From Chloroflexota bacterium (GTDB lineage Bacteria; Chloroflexota; Anaerolineae; Anaerolineales; Villigracilaceae), in assembly GCA_016213105.1 (NCBI GenBank), contig JACRBN010000013.1, forward strand, positions 25,713 through 89,712: DNA of 64,000 nucleotides. Direction: 5' to 3'. Of the stretch, positions 18,780 to 27,224 are shown piece after piece; position 1 is the stretch's first letter, and the number at the start of each line of letters is the position of its first letter. A model generated the notes under the pieces. It saw nothing but the letters and a program-made list of their open reading frames with translations. It was not told where the DNA came from and made no database searches. The position numbers and the translations under genes were made by a program.

Positions 18780-19270
18780 CGTTGCAGCCAGGCCACCAGG
18801 CGGGTCAGGCCGACCGCGGCCAGGAGCACCAGCAGCAGGGCCAACTCGAAGGGGATCTGCACGCGCACGAAGGCCGTAAACCCGGCGATCACCAATCCCA
18901 GGGCCGAGACAATGGACACGCGCGCCATGTGGCGGCGTTCCATGCCGCTCGTGTCATCCTTGGGCGAGGCTGTTCGCAGGCGGCGCGTGAAATCCGCCAG
19001 GTCCCAGCCAAGCAGGCCGGCCACCGCGCCGAGTGTCATGAGACTCGCGGGCAGGCTGATCCACAGCCCGTATGCCGCGGCCGTGACGAAGGCCAGTAAG
19101 GCGGGGGAAGCATACCAGTACACCCGCTTCCATTGCGCCAGCAGCCAGAGCAATCCCACCGCCAGCACACCCAGGGCGAAGCCATCCAGGTCCGCCAGGA
19201 AATATCCAAGATACAGCGCGGCGGTCCCGACCAAAATCCCAGCGTACATCACAATCGTCGACACACTCAT
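18764..19270 (-). CDS. Membrane protein of unknown function in the MoxR/DUF58 cluster
   Basis: 168 residues from ATG at 19270, which overlaps the DUF58 stop in an ATGA arrangement; an earlier in-frame start at 19351 would run deep into DUF58 and is rejected. About five or six hydrophobic helices with a short charged loop (FTRRLRTASPKDDTSGMERR). No family recognised. Tight coupling to DUF58 puts it in the same complex or process. Confidence 0.7.
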   Translation of the reverse strand: MSVSTIVMYAGILVGTAALYLGYFLADLDGFALGVLAVGLLWLLAQWKRVYWYASPALLAFVTAAAYGLWISLPASLMTLGAVAGLLGWDLADFTRRLRTASPKDDTSGMERRHMARVSIVSALGLVIAGFTAFVRVQIPFELALLLVLLAAVGLTRLVAWLQRYGGE

Positions 19271-20544
19271 CTCCCAACCGCCCGCAGCCAGCCGGGCGGA
19301 CGACCCAACTGTCGAGCCATCACCTGGTCGAAAGGTTGGGTCACGTTCCAATTCAAAGTTTGCACGCCCGAACGCTGAAGTTTTTGCAGGAACAGGGCGC
19401 GTTCCATGCGCACCACCCGCGCCGCCATCTGCACCGACGGGTCGTCGCGCAGATAAGACATCTCGAACGAGATCGGGTCGGGGCTGATGGCCATCACCTG
19501 ATAGCCCAACCCGCGCAGGCGCACCAGCGGCGCGACGTCATCCTGGGTCAATGGGCTGACCACCACGATCTGCGACTCGGGCGGGAACAGCCGCGTGGGA
19601 ATATGCTCCAGCGCGCTGAAGACCTGGCTTTCCCCGGTCTGCGCGCGGGCCAGCGCCTGCAGGATGCGTTCGCGCTGCACCTTTCCATAGGCGGGAAAAG
19701 TCCAGCCGAGGTAATTGGCGTACAGCAACAGGCCGACACGATTGCCCTGGGCCAGGAAGGCGTCGGCCAGCGCGGCCGCCGCCATGACCGAGTATTCGAA
19801 CAGCGAATGTCCGCGCCCAAAGGCGTTGGTGCGCAGACGGCCGTCCAGCACGATGCCCACGTCCGAGACGCGCTCCTGCTGAAACTCGTTCGAGAACAAT
19901 TCCTCGTGGCGGGCCGAGGCGTGCCAGTTGATCGCGCGCGGAGAATCGCCCGGCTGGTAACTGCGCACACCGAAGAACTCCGCGCCGACTCCGCCTGCCC
20001 GCGCAGGGATGCTGCCCGCGTAGACGCGCGTCCGCCTGGGGCGGATGGGAATGTGCCGCAGGTGCGTCAACGCGGGGAAGACGAAAAGCTGGTTCACCAC
20101 CTTGAACTGCACCTCGGTCCCTGTCAGCGCCAGGGCATCGTTGACCTTGACCCGCAACGCCTCGAAGGCATATCCGCCGCGCGGACCTGCAACGGTATAC
20201 GTCAGGGTGTAGGTTTCGCCCCTGGATAACGAGACCAGCCCACGGGACGAACCATCCTGCACCGTCAGTTGCGGCGGGACGATATCCTCGATCAGCGCCT
20301 CCTCCAGCGCGCGGCCCAGGTTGGTCACCGTGACCGTTACCTCCACCCCGCCGTTGGGCGACATCCGCTCGGCGCTGAGGTGACGGGTCACACCCAGTTT
20401 GACCTCCTCGGGCGCGCGCAAAAGCCCCGCCAGCAGGTACACGACAAGCGGAATCGCCAGCGTGAGCAGTTCCCCGTGCAGGGTGAACAGCGCAGCCAGC
20501 AGGAGCGCATAAACGATGAGGCTGAGAAGACTGGTTCGGGACAT
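19267..20544 (-). CDS. DUF58 domain protein
   Basis: 425 residues. Two N-terminal membrane helices (about 5-45) are followed by a beta-rich segment (TVTVTNLGRALEEALIEDIV), then the DUF58 signature FGVRSYQPGDSPRAINWHAS near 195-215 and a VWA-like fold after it (DVGIVLDGR). DUF58 proteins are encoded beside MoxR ATPases, which are thought to help them mature. The gene lies 12 bases after MoxR. The MIDAS-like motif is degenerate, as is usual for DUF58. Confidence 0.88.
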   Translation of the reverse strand: MSRTSLLSLIVYALLLAALFTLHGELLTLAIPLVVYLLAGLLRAPEEVKLGVTRHLSAERMSPNGGVEVTVTVTNLGRALEEALIEDIVPPQLTVQDGSSRGLVSLSRGETYTLTYTVAGPRGGYAFEALRVKVNDALALTGTEVQFKVVNQLFVFPALTHLRHIPIRPRRTRVYAGSIPARAGGVGAEFFGVRSYQPGDSPRAINWHASARHEELFSNEFQQERVSDVGIVLDGRLRTNAFGRGHSLFEYSVMAAAALADAFLAQGNRVGLLLYANYLGWTFPAYGKVQRERILQALARAQTGESQVFSALEHIPTRLFPPESQIVVVSPLTQDDVAPLVRLRGLGYQVMAISPDPISFEMSYLRDDPSVQMAARVVRMERALFLQKLQRSGVQTLNWNVTQPFDQVMARQLGRPPGWLRAVGR

Positions 20545-20556
20545 GAGAGGCGAAGG

Positions 20557-21516
20557 TTACGAGTTACGGGTTACAGGTACCGCCACCTTGCCAAACACGT
20601 CGCGGATCACCTCGCCCGTGACCTGATGCGACATCCAGTACTCGGGCTGGAGGATCACGCGATGACTGAGCACGGGCGCGGCGAAGCGCTTGATGTCATC
20701 GGGCAGCACGTAGTCGCGGCTGGACAACGCAGCGTAGGCGCGGGCAATCTTGAGGAAGGACAACGATCCGCGCGGGCTGGCGCCTACGGCCACGCGCCGA
20801 TCAACGCGGGTGGCATGCACCAGTTCGGCGATGTAGGTTTCTAGGTCGGCATCCACGTGTACGGTCTCGACCGCAGCGCGCATGTCGAGCAACTGCTCCG
20901 CGCTGATCACCTGCCGCAGCGTGACCTCATCCTGGCGGCGTTCTCGGCGGCGCTTGAGGATCTCGCGTTCCTCCTCCAGGCTGGGATGGCCCACGCTCAC
21001 CTTGAGCATGAAGCGGTCAAGCTGGGCCTCGGGCAGGGGGAAGGTGCCTTCATATTCAATGGGGTTCTGCGTGGCCAGCACGAGGAACGGCTCGGGCAGG
21101 CGCAGGGTCTCACCCTCCAGCGTGACCTGTCCCTCCTGCATGGCCTCCAGCAGCGCAGACTGAGTCTTGGGCGAGGCGCGGTTGATCTCGTCGGCCAGAA
21201 CGATGTTGGCGAAGAGCGGACCCTGGCGCAGCTCGAATACGTTCTTCGCGCGGTTGAAGATGTAACCGCCCGTGATGTCGCCAGGCAGCAGGTCGGGCGT
21301 GAACTGGATGCGCTTGAAATCCAAGCCCAGCACCGAGGCGAAACTGCGCGCGATGAGCGTCTTGCCCAGGCCGGGGAAATCCTCGAACAGGACGTGCCCG
21401 CCCGCCAGCACGGACGCCATGACCATTTCGAGCAGGTCGCGCTTGCCGACCACGGCGCGCTCGACCTCGTTGATAACCTGTCTGCCAAGGGTGGATACGG
21501 TTGCTATGTCTGCCAC
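20557..21516 (-). CDS. MoxR-family AAA+ ATPase
   Basis: 319 residues from GTG at 21516, chosen because GGAG lies seven bases upstream. Walker A is near residue 40 (EDFPGLGKTLIARSFAS), Walker B is LADEINRASPKTQSALLEAM, sensor 1 is VLATQNPIEYEGTFPLPEAQ, and the arginine/lid region follows. MoxR proteins act as chaperones for VWA or DUF58 partners. The last codons (VTRNS) are written in a GTAAC-rich simple repeat, so the C-terminus may have been altered by that repeat. Confidence 0.92.
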   Translation of the reverse strand: MADIATVSTLGRQVINEVERAVVGKRDLLEMVMASVLAGGHVLFEDFPGLGKTLIARSFASVLGLDFKRIQFTPDLLPGDITGGYIFNRAKNVFELRQGPLFANIVLADEINRASPKTQSALLEAMQEGQVTLEGETLRLPEPFLVLATQNPIEYEGTFPLPEAQLDRFMLKVSVGHPSLEEEREILKRRRERRQDEVTLRQVISAEQLLDMRAAVETVHVDADLETYIAELVHATRVDRRVAVGASPRGSLSFLKIARAYAALSSRDYVLPDDIKRFAAPVLSHRVILQPEYWMSHQVTGEVIRDVFGKVAVPVTRNS

Positions 21517-21635
21517 AATTTTTCTCCATAATTTTCGCGTCGAGCGGAGGCCCGAGGGCAAGTCGAGGACCGCAGTCGAGATGCAGAGTTACACACAGGG
21601 ACAACTCAGACTTTCCTTGCCCGCCCGGCGTACGC

Positions 21636-22235
21636 TCAACGCGAATTGATTTCCAAACGCTCCTCCAGGAATTCGACTGCTTCCTGGATTTCCAGATCGA
21701 GCGGCGAAGCGCCGCGGCGGGAGGCCTGCTCCGAGACAGGATATTCGGCAAAGGAACCGTGCAGGCCGACTTCGAGGTATTTCCGCAGCCCCGCGGAAGG
21801 CTGCCAATCCGCGCCGACCAGGGGAGCAAAGACCGAGCGCTTCTCCCCGCCTTCACGCTGAAGAAGCATTTGGTAAGCCAGTTTGCCGAGGCGGTTGGCG
21901 ATCATCCATTTGAAGTAGGCGCCGTCCCGCGTCTTTTTGATCTCGAGCGACAGACTCTCCACGGGGCCCAGGGGCGGTTTGTTCTTATCGCGCTCGCGCG
22001 GGATGAAAATTTCGGGCGGGGCCAGGCTTCCGAGCACCATCACGATCACCAGCGTGGTCAGGAGCACCCACCACAGCAACTGCGGCATGGAACGATAGAA
22101 CAGGTTCATCACCCACAGGATGACCGCCAACGGCGTGATGATCGCGCGCTGCGTCCACTCGCGCAGCGGAAAAGCCAGCACGAACGTCAGCGTCAGGACG
22201 ATCCCAACGACCCACCACAGGCGGCGCTCCTTCAT
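21636..22235 (-). CDS. Two-helix membrane protein with cytoplasmic domain
   Basis: 199 residues. Two hydrophobic helices (about 7-25 and 50-72) are followed by a soluble part with EIKKTRDGAYFKWMIANRLG and an acidic C-terminal helix. Not recognised. The start overlaps the DUF4129 stop by four bases, so it belongs to the same operon. In related clusters this place is often held by a poorly conserved membrane protein. Confidence 0.7.
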   Translation of the reverse strand: MKERRLWWVVGIVLTLTFVLAFPLREWTQRAIITPLAVILWVMNLFYRSMPQLLWWVLLTTLVIVMVLGSLAPPEIFIPRERDKNKPPLGPVESLSLEIKKTRDGAYFKWMIANRLGKLAYQMLLQREGGEKRSVFAPLVGADWQPSAGLRKYLEVGLHGSFAEYPVSEQASRRGASPLDLEIQEAVEFLEERLEINSR

Positions 22236-23122
22236 GCCGTCTCCCCACAGTAATTCAAGATGGCCGTCAGGCAGATGGTCGCCTCGCGGATCTCGTTTTC
22301 GGTGGAAGTCCGCGCGCCGTAGCGCACGCTCTCGAACAGGCGCGTCAGCCTGCGGACCGCGTCGCCCGGCAGGCCTGCCGTCTCCAGCCGCGCGGCAAAC
22401 TCGGAAGGCGTCATGGCGCCTTCACGGAAGAGTCCACGCCGCTTTTCGACCGCCTGCGACATGCGAAAATAACTTTCGAGAATCACGTCGTCCCAGGCGC
22501 GGCCCGCCTCCAGGCCGTCCAGCGACTCGCGCGCGATTTTGGCGATGTCCTCCAGCGGGCGCTGCAGCGCCAGGAATTTGGCGCGCCGATCCCACCAGCG
22601 GACGAGGCCCCAGACCAGCATGACCAGCGCCACGGCCACCACCAGGCTGACGGCCAACGACAACCAGGGCGAAGCCGGCGGCGCCTCGAAGACAGGCACC
22701 TCCACCTCGCCGCCCTGGAGCGGAGGCTGACCCGCCGCCGCGGCCTCGGGCAGGACCAGGTTGGTGAACGTATCCCGAAAATACCGGATCAGCAAAAAGA
22801 TCAGCAGGCCCAGCAGCGTGAAGCGGAAGAACAGCCGCACAAGCTGGCGCCGCAGGGCGGGCGACAGCACCAGGCTCATCAACACAAAGATGAGGAAAAC
22901 GATGGCCCAGATCAGCACCGCCTTCCATAACGGCATGTTGTCGATGCTGTTGATAAACCTCGCCATAGGCTGGCTGACCGACTGCACCTCCCGCACCCCC
23001 AGCGCCTCGCCGCCGTGAAAAGACACGTCGCGCAGGGCGCTGGATAACACGATCAGCGCCGCCAAGCCAACCACGGCCAGCAGCGTGATCCACAATTTTT
23101 TCTGGGAGGGGGTCAGGGGCAT
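22232..23122 (-). CDS. DUF4129 domain membrane protein
   Basis: 296 residues from ATG at 23122 (GTG at 23143 is possible but has no better ribosome site). Three to four membrane helices in residues 12-195, then the DUF4129 region: REATICLTAILNY near the end preceded by SYFRMSQAVEKRRGLFR and MTPSEFAARL. DUF4129 domains usually sit at the C-terminus of transglutaminase proteins in MoxR/DUF58 clusters. Here no transglutaminase domain is present. Confidence 0.85.
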   Translation of the reverse strand: MPLTPSQKKLWITLLAVVGLAALIVLSSALRDVSFHGGEALGVREVQSVSQPMARFINSIDNMPLWKAVLIWAIVFLIFVLMSLVLSPALRRQLVRLFFRFTLLGLLIFLLIRYFRDTFTNLVLPEAAAAGQPPLQGGEVEVPVFEAPPASPWLSLAVSLVVAVALVMLVWGLVRWWDRRAKFLALQRPLEDIAKIARESLDGLEAGRAWDDVILESYFRMSQAVEKRRGLFREGAMTPSEFAARLETAGLPGDAVRRLTRLFESVRYGARTSTENEIREATICLTAILNYCGETA

Positions 23123-23147
23123 GGGGAGAATTTTACCACCCACATGA

Positions 23148-23153
23148 TATACT
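23148..23153 (+). promoter_or_regulatory. -10 element abutting the DUF309 gene (possible leaderless start)
   Basis: TATACT lies seven bases before ATG at 23161, with no ribosome site between them. A transcript starting at the usual distance would begin at the A of the start codon. Confidence 0.55.
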
Positions 23154-23160
23154 CGCGCGC

Positions 23161-23547
23161 ATGAACGACTGCACCGGCCGCCTGCACCCCGCTGCCATCC
23201 AGGGCCTCCGCCTGTTCAACGCCGGCGAGTACTTCGAGGCGCACGAGGAACTCGAAACCGCCTGGCGCGCCGAGCCTGGCCCGATCCGCAGCTTGTACCA
23301 GGGCATATTACAGGTCGCAGTCTCTTATCTGCACCTCACGCGGGGAAATTACGAAGGCGCGCTCAAGGTGCATGGGCGCTCTCTCAAGTGGCTACGCGCA
23401 TGGCCCGACTCCTGCCGCGGCGTGGATGTGGCCCAACTGCGGCGGGATGCGGCCGCCGTCTTCGCCGAAGCGGAACGCCTCGGACCCGAACGCCTGGCCG
23501 CCTTCGACCGCTCCCTGCTCAAACCCATTTCCTGGACCCATGCCTGA
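23161..23547 (+). CDS. DUF309 family protein
   Basis: 128 residues. The DUF309 core is clear: LFNAGEYFEAHEELETAWR near 19-37 and LYQGILQVAVSYLHLTRGN near 47-65. Small alpha-helical cytoplasmic family of unknown role, with TPR-like fold. Its stop overlaps the start of the zinc-ribbon gene by eight bases, so the two are co-translated. Confidence 0.85.
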   Translation: MNDCTGRLHPAAIQGLRLFNAGEYFEAHEELETAWRAEPGPIRSLYQGILQVAVSYLHLTRGNYEGALKVHGRSLKWLRAWPDSCRGVDVAQLRRDAAAVFAEAERLGPERLAAFDRSLLKPISWTHA

Positions 23548-23719
23548 TCCCGTTCCTCCCGCTGCCGCCCCGGGCGGAGCCGACCCACCCGCGCCCCAAA
23601 AGCGCACCTTCCTCTGCGACCGCTGCGGCGTGGAAATGATCGAAAGGAACTGCAAAGTCACCTGTCCCAACTGCGGCAATCGCTTCGATTGCTCGGATTT
23701 GAACATTTATTTTGATTGA
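23540..23719 (+). CDS. Small zinc-ribbon protein
   Basis: 59 residues. A proline/alanine-rich leader (about 1-20) is followed by two CxxC knuckles, CDRCG and CPNCG, separated by 13 residues, then DCSDLNIYFD. It probably binds one zinc ion. ATG overlaps the DUF309 stop as ATGCCTGA. Role unknown; pairing with DUF309 suggests a shared process. Confidence 0.7.
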   Translation: MPDPVPPAAAPGGADPPAPQKRTFLCDRCGVEMIERNCKVTCPNCGNRFDCSDLNIYFD

Positions 23720-23735
23720 AAGTCAATCCAAAGAT

Positions 23736-23788
23736 CGGAGTGCAGACTTTAGTCTGCTTTAACATTGCGGACTAAAGTCCGCACTCCG
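23736..23788. repeat. Composite palindromic repeat (GTGCAGACTTTAGTCTGC family)
   Basis: Outer arms CGGAGTGC and GCACTCCG enclose two hairpins with different stems, GCAGACTTTAGTCTGC and GCGGACTAAAGTCCGC. A related pair lies at 25596-25655. See findings for the family. Confidence 0.8.
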
Positions 23789-23815
23789 AATTTTCCTGCC
23801 TCTATGGAGAATCGC

Positions 23816-24586
23816 ATGGGCTTCCAAAACAAAATCGTGCTCATCACCGGCTCGGGCCGCGGCATCGGGCGCGCCATAGCTTTGCACTTCGCCCAGCGTG
23901 GCGCGGATGTGGTCATCAACTTCTTCCGCAACCGCGCGCCCGCAGAGGAGACGGCCCGCGAGGTTGAGGCGCACGGTCGGCGCGCCCTGCTCGTCAAGGC
24001 GGACGTGGGCGACCTGGACGATCTCAACCGCATGTTCGACGAGGTCGAATCCCAGTTCGGCGGCCTGGATATTTTCGTGCACAACGCGGCTTCGGGGTAT
24101 AACCGTCCCGCGCTGGAACAGAAGCCCAAAGGCTGGGACTGGACGATGAATATCAACGCCCGCGCCCTGTTGTTCGCCGCCCAGCGCGCCGTCCCATTGA
24201 TGGAGAAGCGCGGCGGCGGGCACATCGTCAGCGTCAGCAGCGCGGGGTCGGCGCGGGTACTGCCCGATTACGTCGTGGTCGGCGCGAGCAAGGCCGCGCT
24301 CGAATCCATCACACGCTACCTGGGCGTGGAGCTGGCGCCGCGCAGCATCCACGTCAACGCCGTCTCGCCGGGCGTGGTCGAGACCGAGGCCCTGCACCAC
24401 TTCGCCTCGATGGGCGGACGCGAAAACATCCTGCAAGCCTTCATTGATAAGGTCCCCGCTGGCCGCCTGGTCTCGCTCGAAGACGTGGCGGGTGTGGTGG
24501 CCTTCCTGTGCTCCCCCGCCTCGGCCATGATCGTCGGCCAGGTCATCCACGTCGACGGCGGCTACCTGCTGCCCGTGGATAAATAG
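23816..24586 (+). CDS. fabL: Enoyl-ACP reductase III (FabL-type SDR)
   Basis: 256 residues. Rossmann motif TGSGRGIGRA near the start; catalytic Tyr/Lys in YVVVGASKAALE. Several blocks match Bacillus FabL rather than ordinary SDRs: NAASGYNRPALEQ, WDWTMNINARALLF, AAQRAVPLMEKRGGGHIVS and TRYLGVELAPRSIHVNAVSP. FabL reduces the trans-2 double bond of enoyl-ACP with NADPH and tolerates triclosan. ATG at 23816 is chosen because GGAG lies six bases upstream. Function is inferred from recalled family sequence. Confidence 0.8.
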   Translation: MGFQNKIVLITGSGRGIGRAIALHFAQRGADVVINFFRNRAPAEETAREVEAHGRRALLVKADVGDLDDLNRMFDEVESQFGGLDIFVHNAASGYNRPALEQKPKGWDWTMNINARALLFAAQRAVPLMEKRGGGHIVSVSSAGSARVLPDYVVVGASKAALESITRYLGVELAPRSIHVNAVSPGVVETEALHHFASMGGRENILQAFIDKVPAGRLVSLEDVAGVVAFLCSPASAMIVGQVIHVDGGYLLPVDK

Positions 24587-24729
24587 ATTCCCAACATCGG
24601 CAATTGCCGCATCCCTGCCAAGGCAGGCCCGGGCGCATGCCTTGGCCGTTTAACGAATCCAGCAAGAATCGGGTGGCTCGTGGGCAACACAACCCATAGA
24701 ATCGGCGGTATAACCGAAAGGAGCCTCCC

Positions 24730-25587
24730 ATGGATACGACGACCCGTTACCCGCAACTCGCCGAAGACTACCAGCGCATCGAGCAGGCCATCCAATACCT
24801 CGACGATCATTATCAGGATCAACCCAGCCTCGAAGAAGTGGCTGCCAACCTTGGACTGAGCGAGTTTCATTTCCAGCGCCTGTTCACCCGCTGGGCTGGC
24901 ATCAGCCCCAAGCGCTTCCTGCAATTCGTCACCAAGGAACACGCCCGCGGCCTGCTGCGCGCCTCCGAGAATTTGCTGGAGACCACCCACCAGGTGGGAC
25001 TCTCCAGCCTGGGCCGCCTGCACGATCTCATGGTCAGCACCGAGGCCATGTCCCCGGGCGAATACAAAGCGCGCGGCGCAGGCTTGACCATCCGCTACGG
25101 GCTGCATCCCACGCCCTTCGGCCAGTGCCTGATCGGCCTGACCGAGCGCGGCATCTGTCATCTGAGCTTCGTTCAAACCAGCGAAGGCGACGCCATCGAC
25201 GCGCTGGTGGCGGATTGGGCCTCCGCCAGGATGATCGAAGACAAAAGAGCCACCGCCCCGTGGGTGGCTCCCATTTTCGATCTGAGTCAGCGTGAAGAGC
25301 GGCCCCTACACCTGTACCTGCGCGGGACGAATTTCCAGCTCAAGGTGTGGGAGGCCCTGCTCAACGTCCCCGCGGGCGGTGTGACCACCTACGAGCAGGT
25401 CGCCGCCCAGATCGGAAAGCCACACGCCCTGCGCGCGGTCGGCACGGCAGTGGGACATAATCCCATCGCGGTGCTCATCCCCTGTCATCGCGTCATCCGC
25501 AAACTGGGCGAGTTCGGCAATTATCGGTATGGGCCTGCCCGCAAAAAAGCCATCCTCGGATGGGAAGCTTCGCGGGTGCAGGCGTAG
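24730..25587 (+). CDS. AraC-type HTH fused to O6-methylguanine-DNA methyltransferase (Ada-like)
   Basis: 285 residues. Residues 15-110 form an AraC-type double helix-turn-helix (LDDHYQDQPSLEEVAANLGL, FHFQRLFTRWAGISPKRFLQ). Residues about 195-280 are the methyltransferase, with the alkyl-acceptor C252 in IPCHRVI and the helix-turn-helix RAVGTAVGHNPI. The zinc-binding phosphotriester domain that switches on Ada is missing, so methyl-induced self-activation by that route is not expected. AGGAG precedes ATG. Confidence 0.9.
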   Translation: MDTTTRYPQLAEDYQRIEQAIQYLDDHYQDQPSLEEVAANLGLSEFHFQRLFTRWAGISPKRFLQFVTKEHARGLLRASENLLETTHQVGLSSLGRLHDLMVSTEAMSPGEYKARGAGLTIRYGLHPTPFGQCLIGLTERGICHLSFVQTSEGDAIDALVADWASARMIEDKRATAPWVAPIFDLSQREERPLHLYLRGTNFQLKVWEALLNVPAGGVTTYEQVAAQIGKPHALRAVGTAVGHNPIAVLIPCHRVIRKLGEFGNYRYGPARKKAILGWEASRVQA

Positions 25588-25595
25588 CGCAAAAT

Positions 25596-25655
25596 CGGAG
25601 CGCGGACTTCAGTCCGCAATGTAATAGGCGGAGTGCAGACTAAAGTCTGCACTCC
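25596..25655. repeat. Two adjacent palindromes (GCGGACTTCAGTCCGC and GCAGACTAAAGTCTGC)
   Basis: Outer words CGGAG and CACTCC enclose two hairpins. The stem words differ by a few matched base pairs from those at 23736-23788, so the stems have co-varied. Confidence 0.8.
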
Positions 25656-25673
25656 CTTGTAACTTGGAGAAAA

Positions 25674-26600
25674 ATGAAAACGAAAGTCTGGCTCGCTTTA
25701 CTGGCTATTTACATCGTCTGGGGTTCGACCTATCTCGCGATCCGCTTCGCGGTGGAAACCCTCCCGCCCTTCTTCCATGCGGGACTGCGCTTTTTGGTCT
25801 CGGGACTTATCCTGCTGGCCTGGCGCAAACTGGCAGGCGACCCGCTTCCGACGCGCCCACAATGGAAATCGCTGGCGATCATCGGCACCCTGCTCCTGCT
25901 GGGCGGCAACGGACTGGTGTCGTGGGCCGAGCAAACCATCCCCTCGGGCGTGGCGGCGCTGATCATCGGCGCAGTGCCCATGTTCCTGGTCATCGCGGAG
26001 GCCATCCGCCCGGGCGGGGTCAAGCCCACCTGGCGGGTCATCATCGGCCTGTTGATCGGATTCACAGGCATCTACCTGCTGGTGGGGCCATCCGAGTTTT
26101 CGGACGGGATGAAGCTCAACCTTGCGGGCGTTATCGTCCTGCTCCTGGCGGCCTCCCTGTGGGCCGTCGGCTCGGTCTACAGCAAGCACGCCGACCTGCC
26201 CAAGTCCGCGTTGATGATGACGGGCGCCGAGATGCTCATGGGCAGCCTGTCGCTGTTCATCGTCAGCGCTGCGACGGGCGAACTCAAGGGCTTCAGTTTC
26301 GCGCAGGTGTCGGGCAGCTCGTGGCTGGGACTGGCCTACCTCATCACCTTCGGCTCGATGATCGGCTTCGTCTCGTACGCCTGGCTGCTGCAAAATGCGC
26401 CCATCTCGCTGGTGGCCACCTATGCCTACGTCAACCCGCTGGTGGCCGTATTTCTGGGCTTCCTCTTTGCCGGCGAGGACTTATCGCTGCGCATCCTGGC
26501 GGCTTCGGTCATCATCATCGGGTCGGTGGTATTCATCAATAGCGGAAACAGGAGGGGGACGAGAGTGGAGAATGACACATCGAAGGGGAACAGGGAGTAG
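25674..26600 (+). CDS. EamA/DMT-family transporter (YedA-like)
   Basis: 308 residues, ten hydrophobic helices in two EamA halves. YIVWGSTYLAIRFAVETLPPF in helix 1 and the second-half LLAASLWAVGSVYSK are typical. It resembles the YedA-type drug/metabolite exporters. TTGGAG precedes ATG at seven bases. The last 15 residues are polar and non-conserved in look. Substrate unknown. Confidence 0.88.
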   Translation: MKTKVWLALLAIYIVWGSTYLAIRFAVETLPPFFHAGLRFLVSGLILLAWRKLAGDPLPTRPQWKSLAIIGTLLLLGGNGLVSWAEQTIPSGVAALIIGAVPMFLVIAEAIRPGGVKPTWRVIIGLLIGFTGIYLLVGPSEFSDGMKLNLAGVIVLLLAASLWAVGSVYSKHADLPKSALMMTGAEMLMGSLSLFIVSAATGELKGFSFAQVSGSSWLGLAYLITFGSMIGFVSYAWLLQNAPISLVATYAYVNPLVAVFLGFLFAGEDLSLRILAASVIIIGSVVFINSGNRRGTRVENDTSKGNRE

Positions 26601-26634
26601 ACAAAATTTCAGACAGGATTTCGAAAAAACACAG

Positions 26635-26640
26635 TATACT
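26635..26640 (+). promoter_or_regulatory. -10 element abutting the lipoprotein gene (possible leaderless start)
   Basis: TATACT is seven bases before ATG at 26648 and no ribosome site is present. Spacing is identical to that at 23148-23161. Confidence 0.6.
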
Positions 26641-26647
26641 TTTCGGC

Positions 26648-27193
26648 ATGACCCGAAAATTTCACCTCCTGCTCATCCTGGCGTTGCCCCTCCTGCCCGT
26701 GCTGGCCGCCTGTCAACCCAAGAGCGCGCTCGCGCTCGGGGCGACCCTGCCCCTCGGTTCCATCACCGAAAACTACGTGGAAGTGTCCATCACCTTGCAT
26801 CGCAGTGAAAACGACACCTACACCCTGACTGCCACCTTCACCCCGCTCGAAGCGGGATTGCACCTGTACAGCAAGGACATCCCGCCCACCGGCGTGGACG
26901 GTCTCGGCCGCCCGACACTGTTCAACCTGCCCGCGGATTCCCCGCTCGTGCAGGTCGGCGAAACCATGGAAAGCCAGCCGTCCCAGGATCCCTTCGAAGG
27001 TCCCAGTGAGCTGAGAGTCTACCCCGAAGGCCCCATCACCTTGAGCATCCCCGTCCTGCTGCCCGAAGGCGAGGACTGGCTCGACCAGCAGGTCAGCGTC
27101 ACGTACATGGCGTGCAGTGAACTCGGCTGCCGCGCGCCCGTCGAAAACAAGGCCATTGCCATCCGCATCCCTGCGAAGGGCCTCATTCAATAA
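26648..27193 (+). CDS. Lipoprotein with DsbD-alpha-like domain
   Basis: 181 residues. Lipoprotein signal with lipobox VLAAC (Cys 22). The mature part is beta-rich and ends with VTYMACSELGCRAPVENKAI, which resembles the redox-active region of the DsbD N-terminal domain, with two cysteines in a CX4C spacing. Such domains shuttle electrons between membrane and extracytoplasmic thiol proteins. A thioredoxin-like lipoprotein gene follows 31 bases downstream, which supports a thiol-redox role. Confidence 0.75.
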   Translation: MTRKFHLLLILALPLLPVLAACQPKSALALGATLPLGSITENYVEVSITLHRSENDTYTLTATFTPLEAGLHLYSKDIPPTGVDGLGRPTLFNLPADSPLVQVGETMESQPSQDPFEGPSELRVYPEGPITLSIPVLLPEGEDWLDQQVSVTYMACSELGCRAPVENKAIAIRIPAKGLIQ

Positions 27194-27224
27194 CGCTCAT
27201 CGTTCACGCTTTGGGAGGATACCC

